From assembly GCF_037126465.1 (NCBI RefSeq), contig NC_088206.1, positions 49,828,841 to 49,892,840 of the forward strand: 64,000 bases of DNA, written 5' to 3'. A program made the position numbers and the translations under genes. The DNA comes from Ornithodoros turicata. Taxonomy: Eukaryota > Arthropoda > Arachnida > Ixodida > Argasidae. Below, one piece after another: positions 32,317 through 44,206 of the stretch; position 1 is the stretch's first letter; each line of letters starts with the position of its first letter. The notes under the pieces are model-generated. The model was given only the letters and a program-made list of their open reading frames with translations, was not told the origin of the DNA and made no database searches.

Positions 32317-33148
32317 AGGTACTGTAAAGCAGCACCAATCAAATGTCATTTAGTGTGGCTATTCGATAGTCCAAGCCACCAGGAAAAAAACTGCGCAAGT
32401 TTCATTCCAATCGACGGTGCAGTTAATTAGAAAATTACAATTAAAGATTACGAGCAACACTGTACTAGGTATTCGAAATGAATCCGTACTTCTGACACAT
32501 ACGGCGGCAACCATATTGCATGCGTATAACACTGGGCCCGACATAACAATCCACCACAATCCACCATAAAATCCGCCCATACAATCCACACAACGATCCA
32601 TATCTGAGGATAAACGGATAAGCGAACTGAAATGAAATGCTGAGCCGTTGAAAAAAAATGTGTCAGACGTTTAAGAAGCCAGACAGCGTCGGGACTTGTT
32701 TGTTCACAGAGGTTCACAGACAGAGTTTGTTCGTTCGAAAGAGGCCGCGAACAAAAGGAGGGCGCAGGCGCAGCAGAGAAGTAGGGAGAGACCCTATCGA
32801 ACAGCGGCCAGCACTGGGTTACTTCGCAAAAACAGGGGTTAAAAGTTTAAACTGTTAACAGGGGTTTCAGAATGCATAGGTAAACAGGAAAACTAATAAT
32901 ATGGTTACTCAAAATAACGAAGTTCCGATGTCATAGTGTATAATACCAATTTTTAGTGTTGCCCGCCGTACAGGGGGTTGTTTGACACCAGGCGTCGCAC
33001 CGCTCCAATACGCCGCATCCTTCATGGCAAATTAAAAATATTTATAGCGCGTTGTCGGTCGTATGGTTCCGCATATGGTATTTAAAAGCAACAAAGTCTC
33101 TAGTCACATCACCGGCATATCATGCTTGTCTACTGCTTTACAGTACCT
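32317..33148. mobile_element. TTAA-flanked MITE (piggyBac-like)
   Basis: Perfect 16-bp TIRs AGGTACTGTAAAGCAG (32317-32332; complement at 33133-33148) with TTAA on both sides (32313-32316, 33149-33152). It splits the 60-bp tandem array. No transposase. TTAA targets are the piggyBac rule; assignment rests on that only. Confidence 0.8.
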
Positions 33149-33152
33149 TTAA

Positions 33153-34019
33153 ACACAAAATTGCCACATAGGCTACCTAACTAAACAATTTTTACGTCAG
33201 TCTCGTCAACTTCACTTGGCTGTAGAGGTGGGGAAGTCCGAAGGTTATTCGAAGAGGGCTGAGACGTCTTCTTGTCGGCGGGTTGTCTTCTGGCTTTTCC
33301 TTGACGTCACACCGTGGCACACAACACTTGCACACGTCACAAAAATAATCTAACTGCACTGTGCAGCAACCTGCACTTGACACTTCAAACCGATCGTCGA
33401 GCCATACCGCTACTATTGCCGGCGCCACTATTCCCAAATTTTCCCGGCGGGAAAACCGCTGCTATACCCCTCGGGTTTGCATTATTCCGTCTTCCAGACA
33501 AACCACGGGACGAGTCTCTCAAGCTCATCCAACAATTCCTTATAAAACATCGTTAAACGGGGCTCCCACAAGTCACTCCACGGAACATCCCTTATTTCTT
33601 GGGCGGGAAAGAGTCACGACGCCACTGTCACAATACCCGACTGTGGCCGCTTTACGTAAAAAATAAAATAAAAATAATTTACTTCTTTTCCAAACGTCAG
33701 GGTGCAAAGACAATTCCCAGGTCTCGGGGGCCAAAAGATTCTGGGCGAAAACACGTCACATCGGGTTACGGTAAACGGTCCGAACGACCCAAAAATGCCA
33801 TGCCTGGTCCCGCCGAAGGGGTCGAGAACTACCCGGAGGACGCACACTTGTACTGTCCCTCCAACGCGTCTGACAAAACATCTGGAAGCAATAAGTTTGG
33901 GGATCCCGAAGCTGTCATGGCCAACTGAACCAGTTCCTGTTGCAACAACTCTACTCGCAATTAAACGAAAATTCGCACAAGAACTTGTCGCCCTGTGGCC
34001 TTTGACTGGGGGAGCCGTG
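33153..34019. other. 60-bp repeat remnant, then unassigned DNA upstream of BEL/Pao 2
   Basis: Begins with the rest of the tandem array. The following 800 bp contain CCTCGGGT and GACGTCAC motifs and short open frames, for example ending KFGDPEAVMAN at 33928. None matches gag. It occupies the place where the LTR and gag of the BEL element would be expected. Confidence 0.35.
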
Positions 34020-37000
34020 CTACCTCATCTGTAAATGAGGGGTGTTCGCATTCGCCGGACCATCCGCTGCAGTCCTGCACGGCGGTTTTACCGGCAGCCG
34101 ATATGCGCCATCGTTTGTCTAGAGCGGGAAGATGTTTCAGGTGCGGCAAATCCGGACATTTTTCACGGGTTTGCCGATCTGCGGCTGGGTTGTCTTGTGC
34201 GAAGTGCCACGGACATCACCTTTCCATATTGTGTGACATTCAAAGACGTCCGGAGGCTCAGCATTGTTCGACCACTCTCCCCGCGACTGCAGACATGGAG
34301 GCACCGCGCGAAGTGTTGGACGACGTCGTCTCACAGACTGTCATGTCTTCATCACCCTCGAACGTGTATGCAAAATCTGGAATGGCACGCCTTCAGACAG
34401 TCTCGGTTTGGGCAGAAGGACCTGCAGGCAAGAAGCGAATTCGGCTGCTTCTTGACACGGGTAGTCAACAAACGTTTATACGTCGCGATCTGTTGAAGGA
34501 GCTAGGGTGCCAAATCACTGGTGAGGAGGACCTCTCCGTGTTCTCTTTCGCACGTACGCGCCACCCCAGAAGATTCCACTGCGAACGGGTGCAAGTCCGC
34601 CTCGAAGCCATCTCGGATCCGCGGTCGTGCATCGAGCTTGAAGCCCTCGGCATTTCTGAACTATGCCGCGTGTCTACGCCAGCCTTGGACGACGTAACCA
34701 TGAGCCTTCTCTCGCTGCGAGGCCTCGAAGTGGCTGATACGAGCTGCACCACGGACATCGCTCTGCTGGTGGGTTCCGATTACTATTGGAAGCTGGTCAC
34801 CGGCCGAGTGGAATGTCTCCCTGGCGATCTTGCTGCGGTGGAGACCATTTTCGGATGGGTCGTTCAGGGAGTCCAGCGGTCACCCAGTCGAACGCTGTCT
34901 ACCGTGGTATCAGTCCTCTCCCTTTCCTGCGAGGAACAAGAATTCTTCGACCACATGGACCCTTCGGAAGCGTGGCGATTGGATGCCCTTGGCATAAGCG
35001 ATCCGGTTCCTGATCCCGACGATGACTTTGCGGCCGCCTACTTTACAAGCCATGTACGCCAATGTGACGGTCGCTACGTCGTCCCGCTAATGGTTAAACC
35101 AGAACTAGGGCTCCCTGCCTGCGCCAATAACAGGAATACGGCTCTACAGCGCCTCCTCTCGCAACTACGTCGGTTTCGTTTCGACCCAGAATTGCTGGCT
35201 CAGTATGACAAGGTCATACGTGAGTATTTTGACGAAGGTCATGCTGAGAAGGTAATGGGGATCACCAGCCGCCAAGAAAACGTTTATTACATGCCCCATC
35301 ACGCGGTTGTGCGACAAGAGGCGATCACCACGAAACTCCGCGTTGTATTTGATGCGTCGTCCCACTTGCCAGGTCAGCAATCGTTGAACACTCTCCTGAT
35401 GAAAGGGCCGAAGCTAAACGCAGATCTGCTCCATCTTCTGTTGCAGTTCCGCTGCAGCTCCACGGTTTTAACCGCCGACATCAGGAAGGCATACCTGCAA
35501 ATCATCATTCGCCCCGAAGACAGAGATTTTCTTCGCTTTCTGTGGGTAAAGGATGTACGGCAGGCATCCAACGACAGCAATCTCGAACTTGTCGAGTGGC
35601 GGATGACTAGAGTCCCTTTCGGAGCTACTTCGAGTCCATTTCTGCTAGCAGCAACGCTACAACACCACTTTGAGGTAGTTTGCTCGGATTATCCCAACAC
35701 CGTATCCCGCATCCGGACGGGGTTTTATGTCGACGATCTGGTCGTCGGCTGCACGTCAGACGGTGATGCGTTGCAGGTATACCAAGAAACGGTAGAAATA
35801 CTGAAATCCGCTGGAATGGATATTCGCAAGTGGACCTCAAACTCTCCGGTTCTGCGGGAGAGATTTCTCATGGACGGCACGTCCTATGACAATGCCTCCG
35901 ACGGCGACCCCATCGTCAAGGTTCTCGGCCTATATTGGGATCGCAGCACGGACGGTCTTCTTCTCAACACGACTCGAGCAGCAGACTTCGCCGTCGCACA
36001 CCCTGCCACGAAGCGCACCGTCTTGAAAGCATTTTCACTTGTGTATGACCCCTTGGGGTACATCGCACCTGTCATTATATCTGCGAGAATTCTGTTTCAA
36101 GACCTGTGGCGCAATGGCCTATCGTGGGACCAACCAGTTAGCGAATCAGACAACGCAATCTGGGAGAAGTGGAAGGTCAGCCTGGGAGAATTGAACCTGC
36201 TCAGACTCCCGCGCTGCGCTCTCCCTGAAGATAACTCACCCGTCGATGTGCACTGTTTCGCAGATGCCAGTCCGAAAGCCTATGGCACTGCCATACACTT
36301 GCGGAGTCTTTCTCCCAACGGCTCTCTTCTGGTCCATTTGCTCATAGCACGGGCTCGTCTGGCACCATTAAAACAGGTGTCGTTGCCTCGTCTCGAGCTC
36401 CTTGCCTGCCTCTTGGCTACACGTCTCTACCGTCACGTTTCCGCGCTGAAGACTCTCAGTCAAGTGCCAGTACATTTTTGGACAGATTCCACCATCGCTC
36501 TTCAGTGGATTCATGGATCTGGCAGCAAAACCCAGCAATTTGTTCAGTCTCGAACAACCGAAATCTTGTCTTCATCGCGCGCTGATCAATGGTTCCACTG
36601 CAGCGGTAGTGACAACCCCGCGGATTTGCTCACTCGGGGCGTATCCGCTACCACTCTGAAGTGCTGCAGATTGTGGTGGACAGGTCCCGGCTGGCTCTCA
36701 TCGTCGTTTGGCACCTTCGTGAGTACAGAAAACCAGCTTTGCCAACCAGGGATTCGATTAACCGATGACAGAGCCTCTCCAGCAAGTGAATGTCCAGCTG
36801 TGGTCAAACATGCCTCCGTTTTGGCAGTCGTCGCAATTGAAGAATGGATGGAGATCACGGACTACGGGACGTTATCCAGGCTCCTTCGGGTCACCGCCTG
36901 GATGCTGAGATTTGCGAACAACGCTAGATCTGCGAGACCATCCGTGTCTGGTCCACTCACACTTGAGGAAATCACGCATGTTGAGAACTTTTGGATCCGT

Positions 37001-38340
37001 CGCGTGCAGGCTGAGGCTTTCCCCCATGAGGTTGCCGCTCTCAGCAAAGGAAACGTCGTCAAACCATCATCGTCCCTACATGCGTTCCAACCGTTTTTGG
37101 ACGCCAACGGCATCATGCGCGTCGGCGGCCGTCTTCATCAACTGAACGTGGTCGACGCCATAAAGCACCCCATTCTTCTGCCATCGAAGCATCACTTTAC
37201 GCATCTCGTAATACTCGACGCTCACCGACAAGCCCTGCACGCCGGAGTACAAGATACTATCACCCAAGTCAGGAACCGATTTTGGGTCCTCCGGGCACGC
37301 CAGACGGTTCGTCGCGTCCTACACTCCTGCCTCAGCTGCCGCCGGCAGCGCGCCGAACTCGCTAGCGTTCCAACGCCCCCCTCCCCCGCGAGAGAATCAC
37401 AGAGGCCAACCCCTTCTCGGTAGTTGGTCTGGATTTCGCAGGACCGCTGTTCATCACGAACGCCGCATCAGGAAAAGCATACATCGTCCTTTTCTCGTGT
37501 GGCGTCACCCGAGCCATCCACCTAGAGCTCGCATCTTCTATGAACGCTGTAGACTTTCTACTGGCCTTCCGTCGCTTCGTTTCAAGACGCGGTGTGCCCA
37601 CCCTGGTCTATTCAGACAACGCCCGAACGTTTCACAAGTGCGCAGCCATCTTGTCTGCGCCCACCACAGCTGAAGTACAAGATTTTGCAACTCAGCACCG
37701 TATACAGTGGCGGTTCATCGTCGAGCGAGCACCTTGGTGGGGCGGATGGTGGGAACGCCTCATCGGCACCGTGAAGGCTGCTCTAAGGCGATGTCTCGGT
37801 AGAAGCCGCCTTACTTTCGAGCAACTAACTACAGCCCTATGCGAGGTGGAAGCTCTCGTAAATTCCCGCCCATTAACCCACGTCGCATCTGATGTCGAGG
37901 AACTCGTACCCCTCACGCCAAGCCACTTTCTGATAGGCAAACGAGCCATCTCTCTACCGGGCGAACACGCTGCCATCTCACAGCCTGACGCGGAGGACCT
38001 CCGGCACAACTTCAGAGAAATGCTGAAGGCGAAGGAACTCTTCTGGAAGCGCTGGAGATACGAGTACCTTCTGCAGCTGAGGTCTGCCCACGTGACTGCG
38101 TCTCCTACCCAAAGTCGTTTCAAGAAAGGGGATGTGGTGGTGCTTCAGGAAGATAATGTTCGTCCCCCTTTTTGGAAGCTCGGACGCATAGCGAAGTTGA
38201 TACGAGGGAGAGATGGGTTAGTGCGGGCATGCTCAGTACGTCTCGCAAGCGTCACTACCATAACCCGTCCAGTTCAAAGGCTTTGCCGTTTGGAAGCAGA
38301 CGTCTCGTCACCCGCGGCCGGGGATGATGTTGCGGATTAA
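34020..38340 (+). pseudogene. BEL/Pao 2 polyprotein, best-preserved pol of the window
   Basis: Open from 33995 to 37423; BEL homology starts near 34020, at the end of gag. In order: a Cys/His motif (CSHSPDHPLQSC), a zinc knuckle (CFRCGKSGHFSRVC), protease (LLLDTGSQQTFI), RT (TADIRKAYLQI; TGFYVDDLVVG), RNase H (HCFADASPKAYG; SLPRLELLACL; VHFWTDSTIALQW), and an integrase zinc site (HRQALHAGV, CLSCRR). A single frameshift in the C-runs at 37375-37387 moves the rest of integrase to the next frame, which stays open to a TAA at 38338-38340: GLDFAGPLF, VYSDNARTF and WWGGWWERLIG carry the DDE residues, then LLQLRSAHV. All catalytic residues checked are present. The N-terminal gag is missing and no LTR pair was found. 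Confidence 0.9.
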
Positions 38341-38497
38341 AGGAGGTCGAGGCGGGTCTCGTGGTCACGGGCCGAGGTTCGCCATTGTGCTTTTCGGTTT
38401 TTGGTTCATTAAACCTTTTTCCTCTCGGAAGCAGAGCGGGCGCCTCGTTCTTCCCTCACAAGGGGGAGCCGTCGCTCCCCCTGTTCCGACGCCCCTG
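38341..38497 (+). other. 3' flank of BEL/Pao 2 up to the hAT-like end
   Basis: Starts with a purine-rich stretch (TAAAGGAGGTCGAGGCGGG, 38338-38356) that could be a polypurine tract. A possible short LTR remnant (TGTGCTTTTCGG to CCTCACA, about 38387-38461) has no partner upstream. Ends in the hAT-like right terminus. Confidence 0.35.
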
Positions 38498-41400
38498 CCA
38501 GTAGGTATGGGTGGCTCCCCCCCACCCCCCCGCGCTGGGGTGCTACTGTTAATGGTATTTTTAGCAGTCTCCTGTTACACCAAGCGCTGCCTGGGGTTAT
38601 GTATTGCTACAGCTGACCATTAACAACTGGCCAGACACGGCAGATAGCAGAGCCAATCTAACACCATCATCAGCAACGAAACTGTCAGTTAACTTTGCTA
38701 GAAACAACTCTATGCTACAACAACTTGTGCTCTATGTTGTGTCGTCTGTGTTTGTCTCTTCTAGCGCTTTATCGTCAAGGAATTGTACCAACAGACCCAA
38801 ATGGATGTTTTAGAAACAACACTCCCCCATCTGCACCTATAAACTGCATATCTGACAGGCAAAACTTGTTATAGAAATCGTGGGGCCACATGCACCTTTA
38901 CCTCACAGGGCCCCCTTGTCAGACCCTTCCCCTTCAGTTCCCAATCATTGAAGTGATGGTGTGTAACTTCTGGCTCTGCCCTGCATCACCGATGCTGAAC
39001 GCACTGACTTAGTCTGTGAACATCACTACAAGAAGCAAACTTTGCAAAAAAGGCACTTTAATTTCAAATGCAATTTCAGTCTAGGCATGGGTTTCAAATA
39101 ATACTGTACTGTACCATTTCAAAACATCGCCTGATGTACAGAATGCACACATTCTGCAGTACAGCCTGTACACATTTTTCTCAAAATAATTTTAAAAAGC
39201 AGCCCCTGTGGGATAGCTCCGTCTCTCACTTCTAGCACCACTGTCAAAATTGTTACATATAGAATATGTTTCTCAATTGGTGTGGCAATTAAATTTGGCA
39301 ATGTGCGTTCAGACCAGGCACGATCCATGCACGAGTTTCCTTGTGGAGATGCAGCAATTATGCATAGTTGCAAGTTCAGTGGCACTTGAGTTTTGGCCAT
39401 GCTTCTCATTTTGCACCATTCTGCTTCGACAATGCACGAACCATGTGTGGCCACATGGAGGAGCGAGCCAACATTCAGTCTCTTTCAGAGGTGCAAGCTT
39501 GTACTTCACTGCAGGTATGGTAAGCCGTCTGATATCGAAACCACAAACACTGGTCAAGCCCCACTGGCTGCAGTGAAAAGATTTTTCGCGGAAACGAAGC
39601 AAGGTCACGTGAGGGCTTTTGCTAAAGTCAAGCTAATCCAAATCTAGTCCAAAGTCCCCAGTGTCATTAAACAAACGTATTCTATATTAGGATTCTAACC
39701 TGTTTGGCACTTACTTTACATTTCATTCATCAGTTCTGACTAGCCTGAGAGGTTTGGAAAGAAAGTGACTAAAACCACATTAGGCCAGAAGGGAACACCT
39801 GGCCCTTTCCCTGATGGTGCACATGGCATCTTCCACGTGTCAAAATGATGACATCTCGCATGTTAAAAAAGTAAGTAGGTAATCCATGTAAAGGTACAAC
39901 AAATGTGGCTTTTCTTGAGATGCTAAGAGTCTGCAAGGCATGGAATGGTTACGTATTCAAATTATGTACATGGCTTTTTTATGGAGAGACTGAGACACCC
40001 AAGACATCACACAGACATCCTGCTGGCCACAGGATATAGAAGCTCTACCTATCGCTTTAAAAGCGAAGAATATTATGCAACTAAAACCACAAAATATCCC
40101 AGAATATCAGCAACAGGAATGCACTCTGTAAGGGGAGCAATAGAGGGATCACTCACATGACACCCTCGTTGTTCCGTAGTGGTTACCACGTTACTCAACA
40201 TTCCACAACGTATCGCATCTACCGTCACTCAACCAGAAAGCAGTTGAAGAGGTACACCATAGGTCATACAGACTGTGAAGGTAGACCAGTCCATCCTGGC
40301 TTCTTAGTCCACAATGTGAATTGCAAGCTTTGCAAGGTGCCGGAACAGCAAACAAAACGGCGGACAATAGTCCTAGATACGAAAGGTGAACAAAATTTAG
40401 TTGCAAAAAATAAACCCTATCAGGAAAAGGGAGATTTCCACCAAACATACAATTCAAGTCCCACAACTGTAGCACAGACCTGTATACTATCCTGTCGCAG
40501 GTGAAACCAGCAATTTGCTCTATCCTCACTCTTCAAGTGGACGGGGGAGAGAAGAAATTTTAATGCCAAGCAATGGGCATGCATCATGTAGCAGTGCAGG
40601 TGCTGTCACCATGATACATGCCACAATGTCCATCTGGAAACCTCAAATAAACGTTGTGATTGGCCTTTGCGCGGGAGCTTGTGGCGAATCACGGGCGAAG
40701 TGGTGCATTTAACGCGCATTACAGAACAACGATAAGGTGAAGATCGTGCCCCATGTCCTTCGACTAGCAGTGTCAGGTAGGACCATGGACATTTGTGATG
40801 CCCTGACTTTCCCGATGTTCATATCCTTTGACATTTTTACCTTCTACAGGTCCATTCACTGGATGAGAACAGCAATGAATCCCACGTGTGCAGTCCTGCT
40901 CTAGTGCCACTCTGTGCCTGGAGTAGACAAATTTTAGTCCACATGATTCGCACTTCAAAGCTTAATTTCAGCAGAAGTCGAGCAACTGATCATTGATGGA
41001 TCAATGGAGTCAATTGCTGGATTCAAGAACACATCCTGTTTTAACACCCTGGTTATTTATTTCTTGCTGGAAAATGACTCAAAACACAACTACAGCACCA
41101 CTGCGAAAGGCACAGACATGAAAGAGAATGCTGTACGTCTTCTTCTTTGGAAGAGACAGCAAACACCCACATCCAACGAGCTGTCCAGTGCTGATAACCT
41201 GGTACTGATCAGCATGAACAATATTTTTAAAATATCTTGCCCCACAGCCAAACAAAAAGCTACTTTATGGACGTGACAAGCTTCATGCACATGTGAAGTT
41301 CAGCTCCCAGGTGGTCTATTCAGCAATGACCAGTTCTTTTTCAATGACCAGCTTGAAATTGAGTAGGCCAGCAACAGATGGCATCAGTGATACCATTCAA

Positions 41401-42476
41401 CAGTGGGCCAGAGTGTGTTGAGACACTGACCATGGTCCACGCTCTGCATGCATCATCATTGGGGTTTGCGTTTTTTCCTCAGCCATTAAATAATCTGCAC
41501 CTACCACTTGGTCGCCTGTAATTTTCTTGTACTCACCTGAAGAAAACAGGTAGTTTTAGTGAATCAGAAGCACGAAATGAGAATGATACGACAAAGGCTG
41601 CTCTCAAGTCAAAGCTGAGGAATGTGATGTCAGCCGCTTCAAAGGAATACGTAGGTACTGTAGTGTGATAGGTTTACTACATTTTCAGAAATGCTATCGT
41701 GAACCTTCTCCAGTCTACTAAAACCCCTTTCCTCTTTCAATACATTTTTCCTTCAATACCCTCATGACAAGGGCCAACTAAATGGGTAGTGAAAATACTG
41801 TTTGGCACTCCTTTTAATATACATGTGTTGTAGCTAGTGAAGTCAAGTAAATCATTTTGGCTTCTTTGATAAACTATAAGAATTCGTGAAAGATGAGCTC
41901 AAATTAGAAGAAATGAAAGGTCTGAAGGGTGCAACCAGAGTGTCTCTTGTCCTTACTTGTGCATAAAAGGCTGTGAGTGTCTTGGGGGGGTGGTAATGAG
42001 CATGTATAATAGAAACTGACCATCATGATTTAAATCCCCTTTAAATTATCTGGATGACATGAGTAGTGACATGTAGAAAATGTCTCAGCTTACTTTATGA
42101 CCTGTCTATTGACACTTTGGCTCTCAAGTCACTAATCAAAAGGTTAGTTAAGTAATTTTAATTAATTAGATAATTAATGGGAATAATAAATTTATAAATA
42201 AATGGGAAAATGTTGACTATCAGCTTATGTGACCGAAACAACATGCAGTTGGCTTCACCCACAAATATAGCTTTGTTTTGTTTGTTTTTTTAAGGCTTCG
42301 CGACCGTTGTGTGGGGCGCCCTGTATACTTTAGCCAGTGTGTAATACAGTACCATGTAAACCTCAGTGACGATGGTTCACTGCTCACCTATTGAATTCTA
42401 CATTTCCGAAACGGTACATCCACTCTAAAGGTATGTTAAAGTTCAGGAGTAGCACTAAAGAAAGCTGCATGATATC
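38498..42476. other. Long non-coding stretch, 3' flank of NUDT14
   Basis: AT-rich DNA with only short frames on both strands. It may include the 3' UTR of the NUDT14-like gene: the first AATAAA I find on the - strand below the stop codon is at 41056-41061. A GGGCGCCCTGTATA near 42317 resembles a right end of a CAGGG-type MITE, without a detected partner. No RNA gene recognised. Confidence 0.4.
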
Positions 42477-42723
42477 TCATGCAGTACCAGGTTTTGCGTC
42501 CTTGTACTTGCACGTTAGGAACCACAAAGTTCCAAAGAGACACGCAGGGGGACGCATGACGCTTTCATCTGTTATCATTTTCCAAGCTTCTGGTATGCTG
42601 ATTTCAACTACTTCGACCATCTCGTTTTCCATGACATTCCCACCACCTGATGTCTGCTTCATGTCATCCGTCACTTCCGCGTAGAAAAGCTCTTGCTTCG
42701 ATCCCGAAATTCCAACAGATGAC
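42477..42723 (-). CDS. NUDT14: NUDT14-like UDP-sugar pyrophosphatase, last coding exon
   Basis: The - strand has a good acceptor (CATCACTGTTTCAG) ending at 42724, then 82 codons in phase 1 to a stop at 42477. The residues SSVGISGSKQELFYAEVTDD, then GGGN..ENEMVEVVEI and LFGTLWFL, align with the C-terminal part of animal NUDT14. That part has a GxSGSRQxxFYxEVTD motif, a GGG-x-EEGELIEVV motif and a final IFGVSWFL. NUDT14 is a cytosolic Nudix hydrolase that splits UDP-glucose and ADP-ribose with Mg2+. The Nudix box lies in an upstream exon, which I could not find between here and 47 kb. It is the only confident host coding exon in the window. The match is from memory of the family. Confidence 0.8.
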
Positions 42724-44117
42724 CTGAAACAGTGATGAAATATCCCGAATTAAGTCCAGTTAACAGGGAACATGAAGGTATGGTGGTCCAGCAAAGATGT
42801 AATAATCAAAAATTGGTTTTGGTGGACCTTCTGGTTTGAGGCAAGTAAGTAAAAAAAAAGAAAAAAAAAAGACTGAAAATAAAGAATTCCTAAATGGTAA
42901 GAAAGATGGTATAGCCATGTTCAACCTAACAGCAACATGCATGCTGTACAACGCAGTCTCCAAAACCTGTTTCACTAATGCATGCTCGGCACATGTGTGG
43001 TGGGAACAAATTCTATTGTAAAGCCTTGCATGTAATAAATACAGGAGACAGATGGCAAGAACACTCCTGCCCCTGCCTTCACGGCACTGGTGGCGTGCTT
43101 CAATTGAACGTGGCTATAACTGCACATTCCAAATTTCAAACATTTGTCAAGTGGTTTCAGCATTACAGCTTAAGCTGTACAATATTATTAAAGTCTATAC
43201 TGTACTTCCCTTTGCATAAATTATAACTAGAGGTGACCACGTGTAAGTAAATGCGCCCGCAGATGTGCCACCCACAACCTGCAACATTGTGATGCTGATG
43301 TACCCGCACAACTTGCAGACGCAATGTGGGCACACCTGCATTTTACCTGCAACCTGCCACGTCACTGGATTTCTACTTGCAAAGAGTGAGCAAGCGAGCT
43401 GGAGAACTGTCCATGAAGGCAACACCTATTCCTCAAACTCAAGGAAATGGTGCCTTCATCCAGAATAATATCATTCTGGATGATTTAGTTCTGTCTTCTG
43501 AGTGTATCATGCGGTTAAGCTCTCTGGCGAAGTCTGCGTGGAAAAACGACTGACATGGTAACAGTGCAATCTGACTATAATATTGTGAAATGATAGTGCG
43601 TTGCCATATAGAACGAAGTTGAAGGGAAACCAGATAAATTTCCATAAGCGCGTGCTGTCTCGCATAATGTTCTATGTCGAATTTGTTAGCTATTTAAGTG
43701 AAGGCCACAGATGCTCTTGTGAAAGGTGACAAAACGACCATGAGGTATGTGAAACAAGATAACTTTCTCAGGTATATTTCTCAATGAAAAACAGTGGAAA
43801 ATACAAAAATTAATAAGTTAGTGTGGGAAAAGGATAGTTTAGTGGGTATGGGTACTGCAAGGTTTACCCACACTATCCGCAGATGTGTTGTGGACGTGTC
43901 TGCATTTCACCTGCAACAACACTGAATGTCCACCTGCAAATCGCAAAACTGTGAGGTAGTGCTTCTGGTGATGCACAGTAGTTTATAAAGAACCGCAAGC
44001 TCGGGGGGGGGGGGGGGGGGGGAGGTTGCATAAAAATTAAAAATTGGGAGGTGCTGTTACATTGTAACAGTAGTACACAGGAAAAAAGTTGGGTGTGGGG
44101 TTGCCAAACATTTGGAG
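42724..44117. other. Intronic DNA of the NUDT14-like gene
   Basis: Follows the acceptor of the last exon on the - strand, so by inference an intron. AT-rich with an A-run (42851-42870) and a 20-G run at 44003-44022. No exon recognised. Confidence 0.4.
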
Positions 44118-44206
44118 GGTGAAAGGTGAAAGTCACTGAAAAGGTTAGCCAGCTGTAGGACTCGAACCCATATCTTCTGGATTGCCGGTCCAGGGCTCTA
44201 CTAAGG
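44118..44206 (-). mobile_element. tRNA-derived SINE copy
   Basis: On the - strand a tRNA-like head carries an anticodon-arm-like stem (CTGGA...TCCAG) and a near-perfect RNA polymerase III B box (GGTTCGAGTCC, complement of 44158-44168). Then follow CAGCTGGCTAACC and the tail TTTTCAGTGACTTTCACC. The same tail and head recur at 52088-52218, which defines a family. tRNA-derived SINEs are known from ticks. Confidence 0.65.

Larger units (their letters stand above)
31315..38497. mobile_element. 7.2-kb segment bounded by hAT-like termini
   Basis: The left end CAGTGGCGTCGGAAC (31315-31329) and the complement of the right end (CAGGGGCGTCGGAAC, 38483-38497) match at 14 of 15 bases. Both ends are followed inward by GGGGGAGC. 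The direct repeat CCAGTAGG (31307-31314 and 38498-38505) is a perfect 8-bp TSD, the hAT hallmark. No hAT transposase is inside. The interior holds a LINE tail, 60-bp repeats, a TTAA MITE and a BEL/Pao element, so a smaller hAT MITE was probably enlarged by later insertions. Confidence 0.65.
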
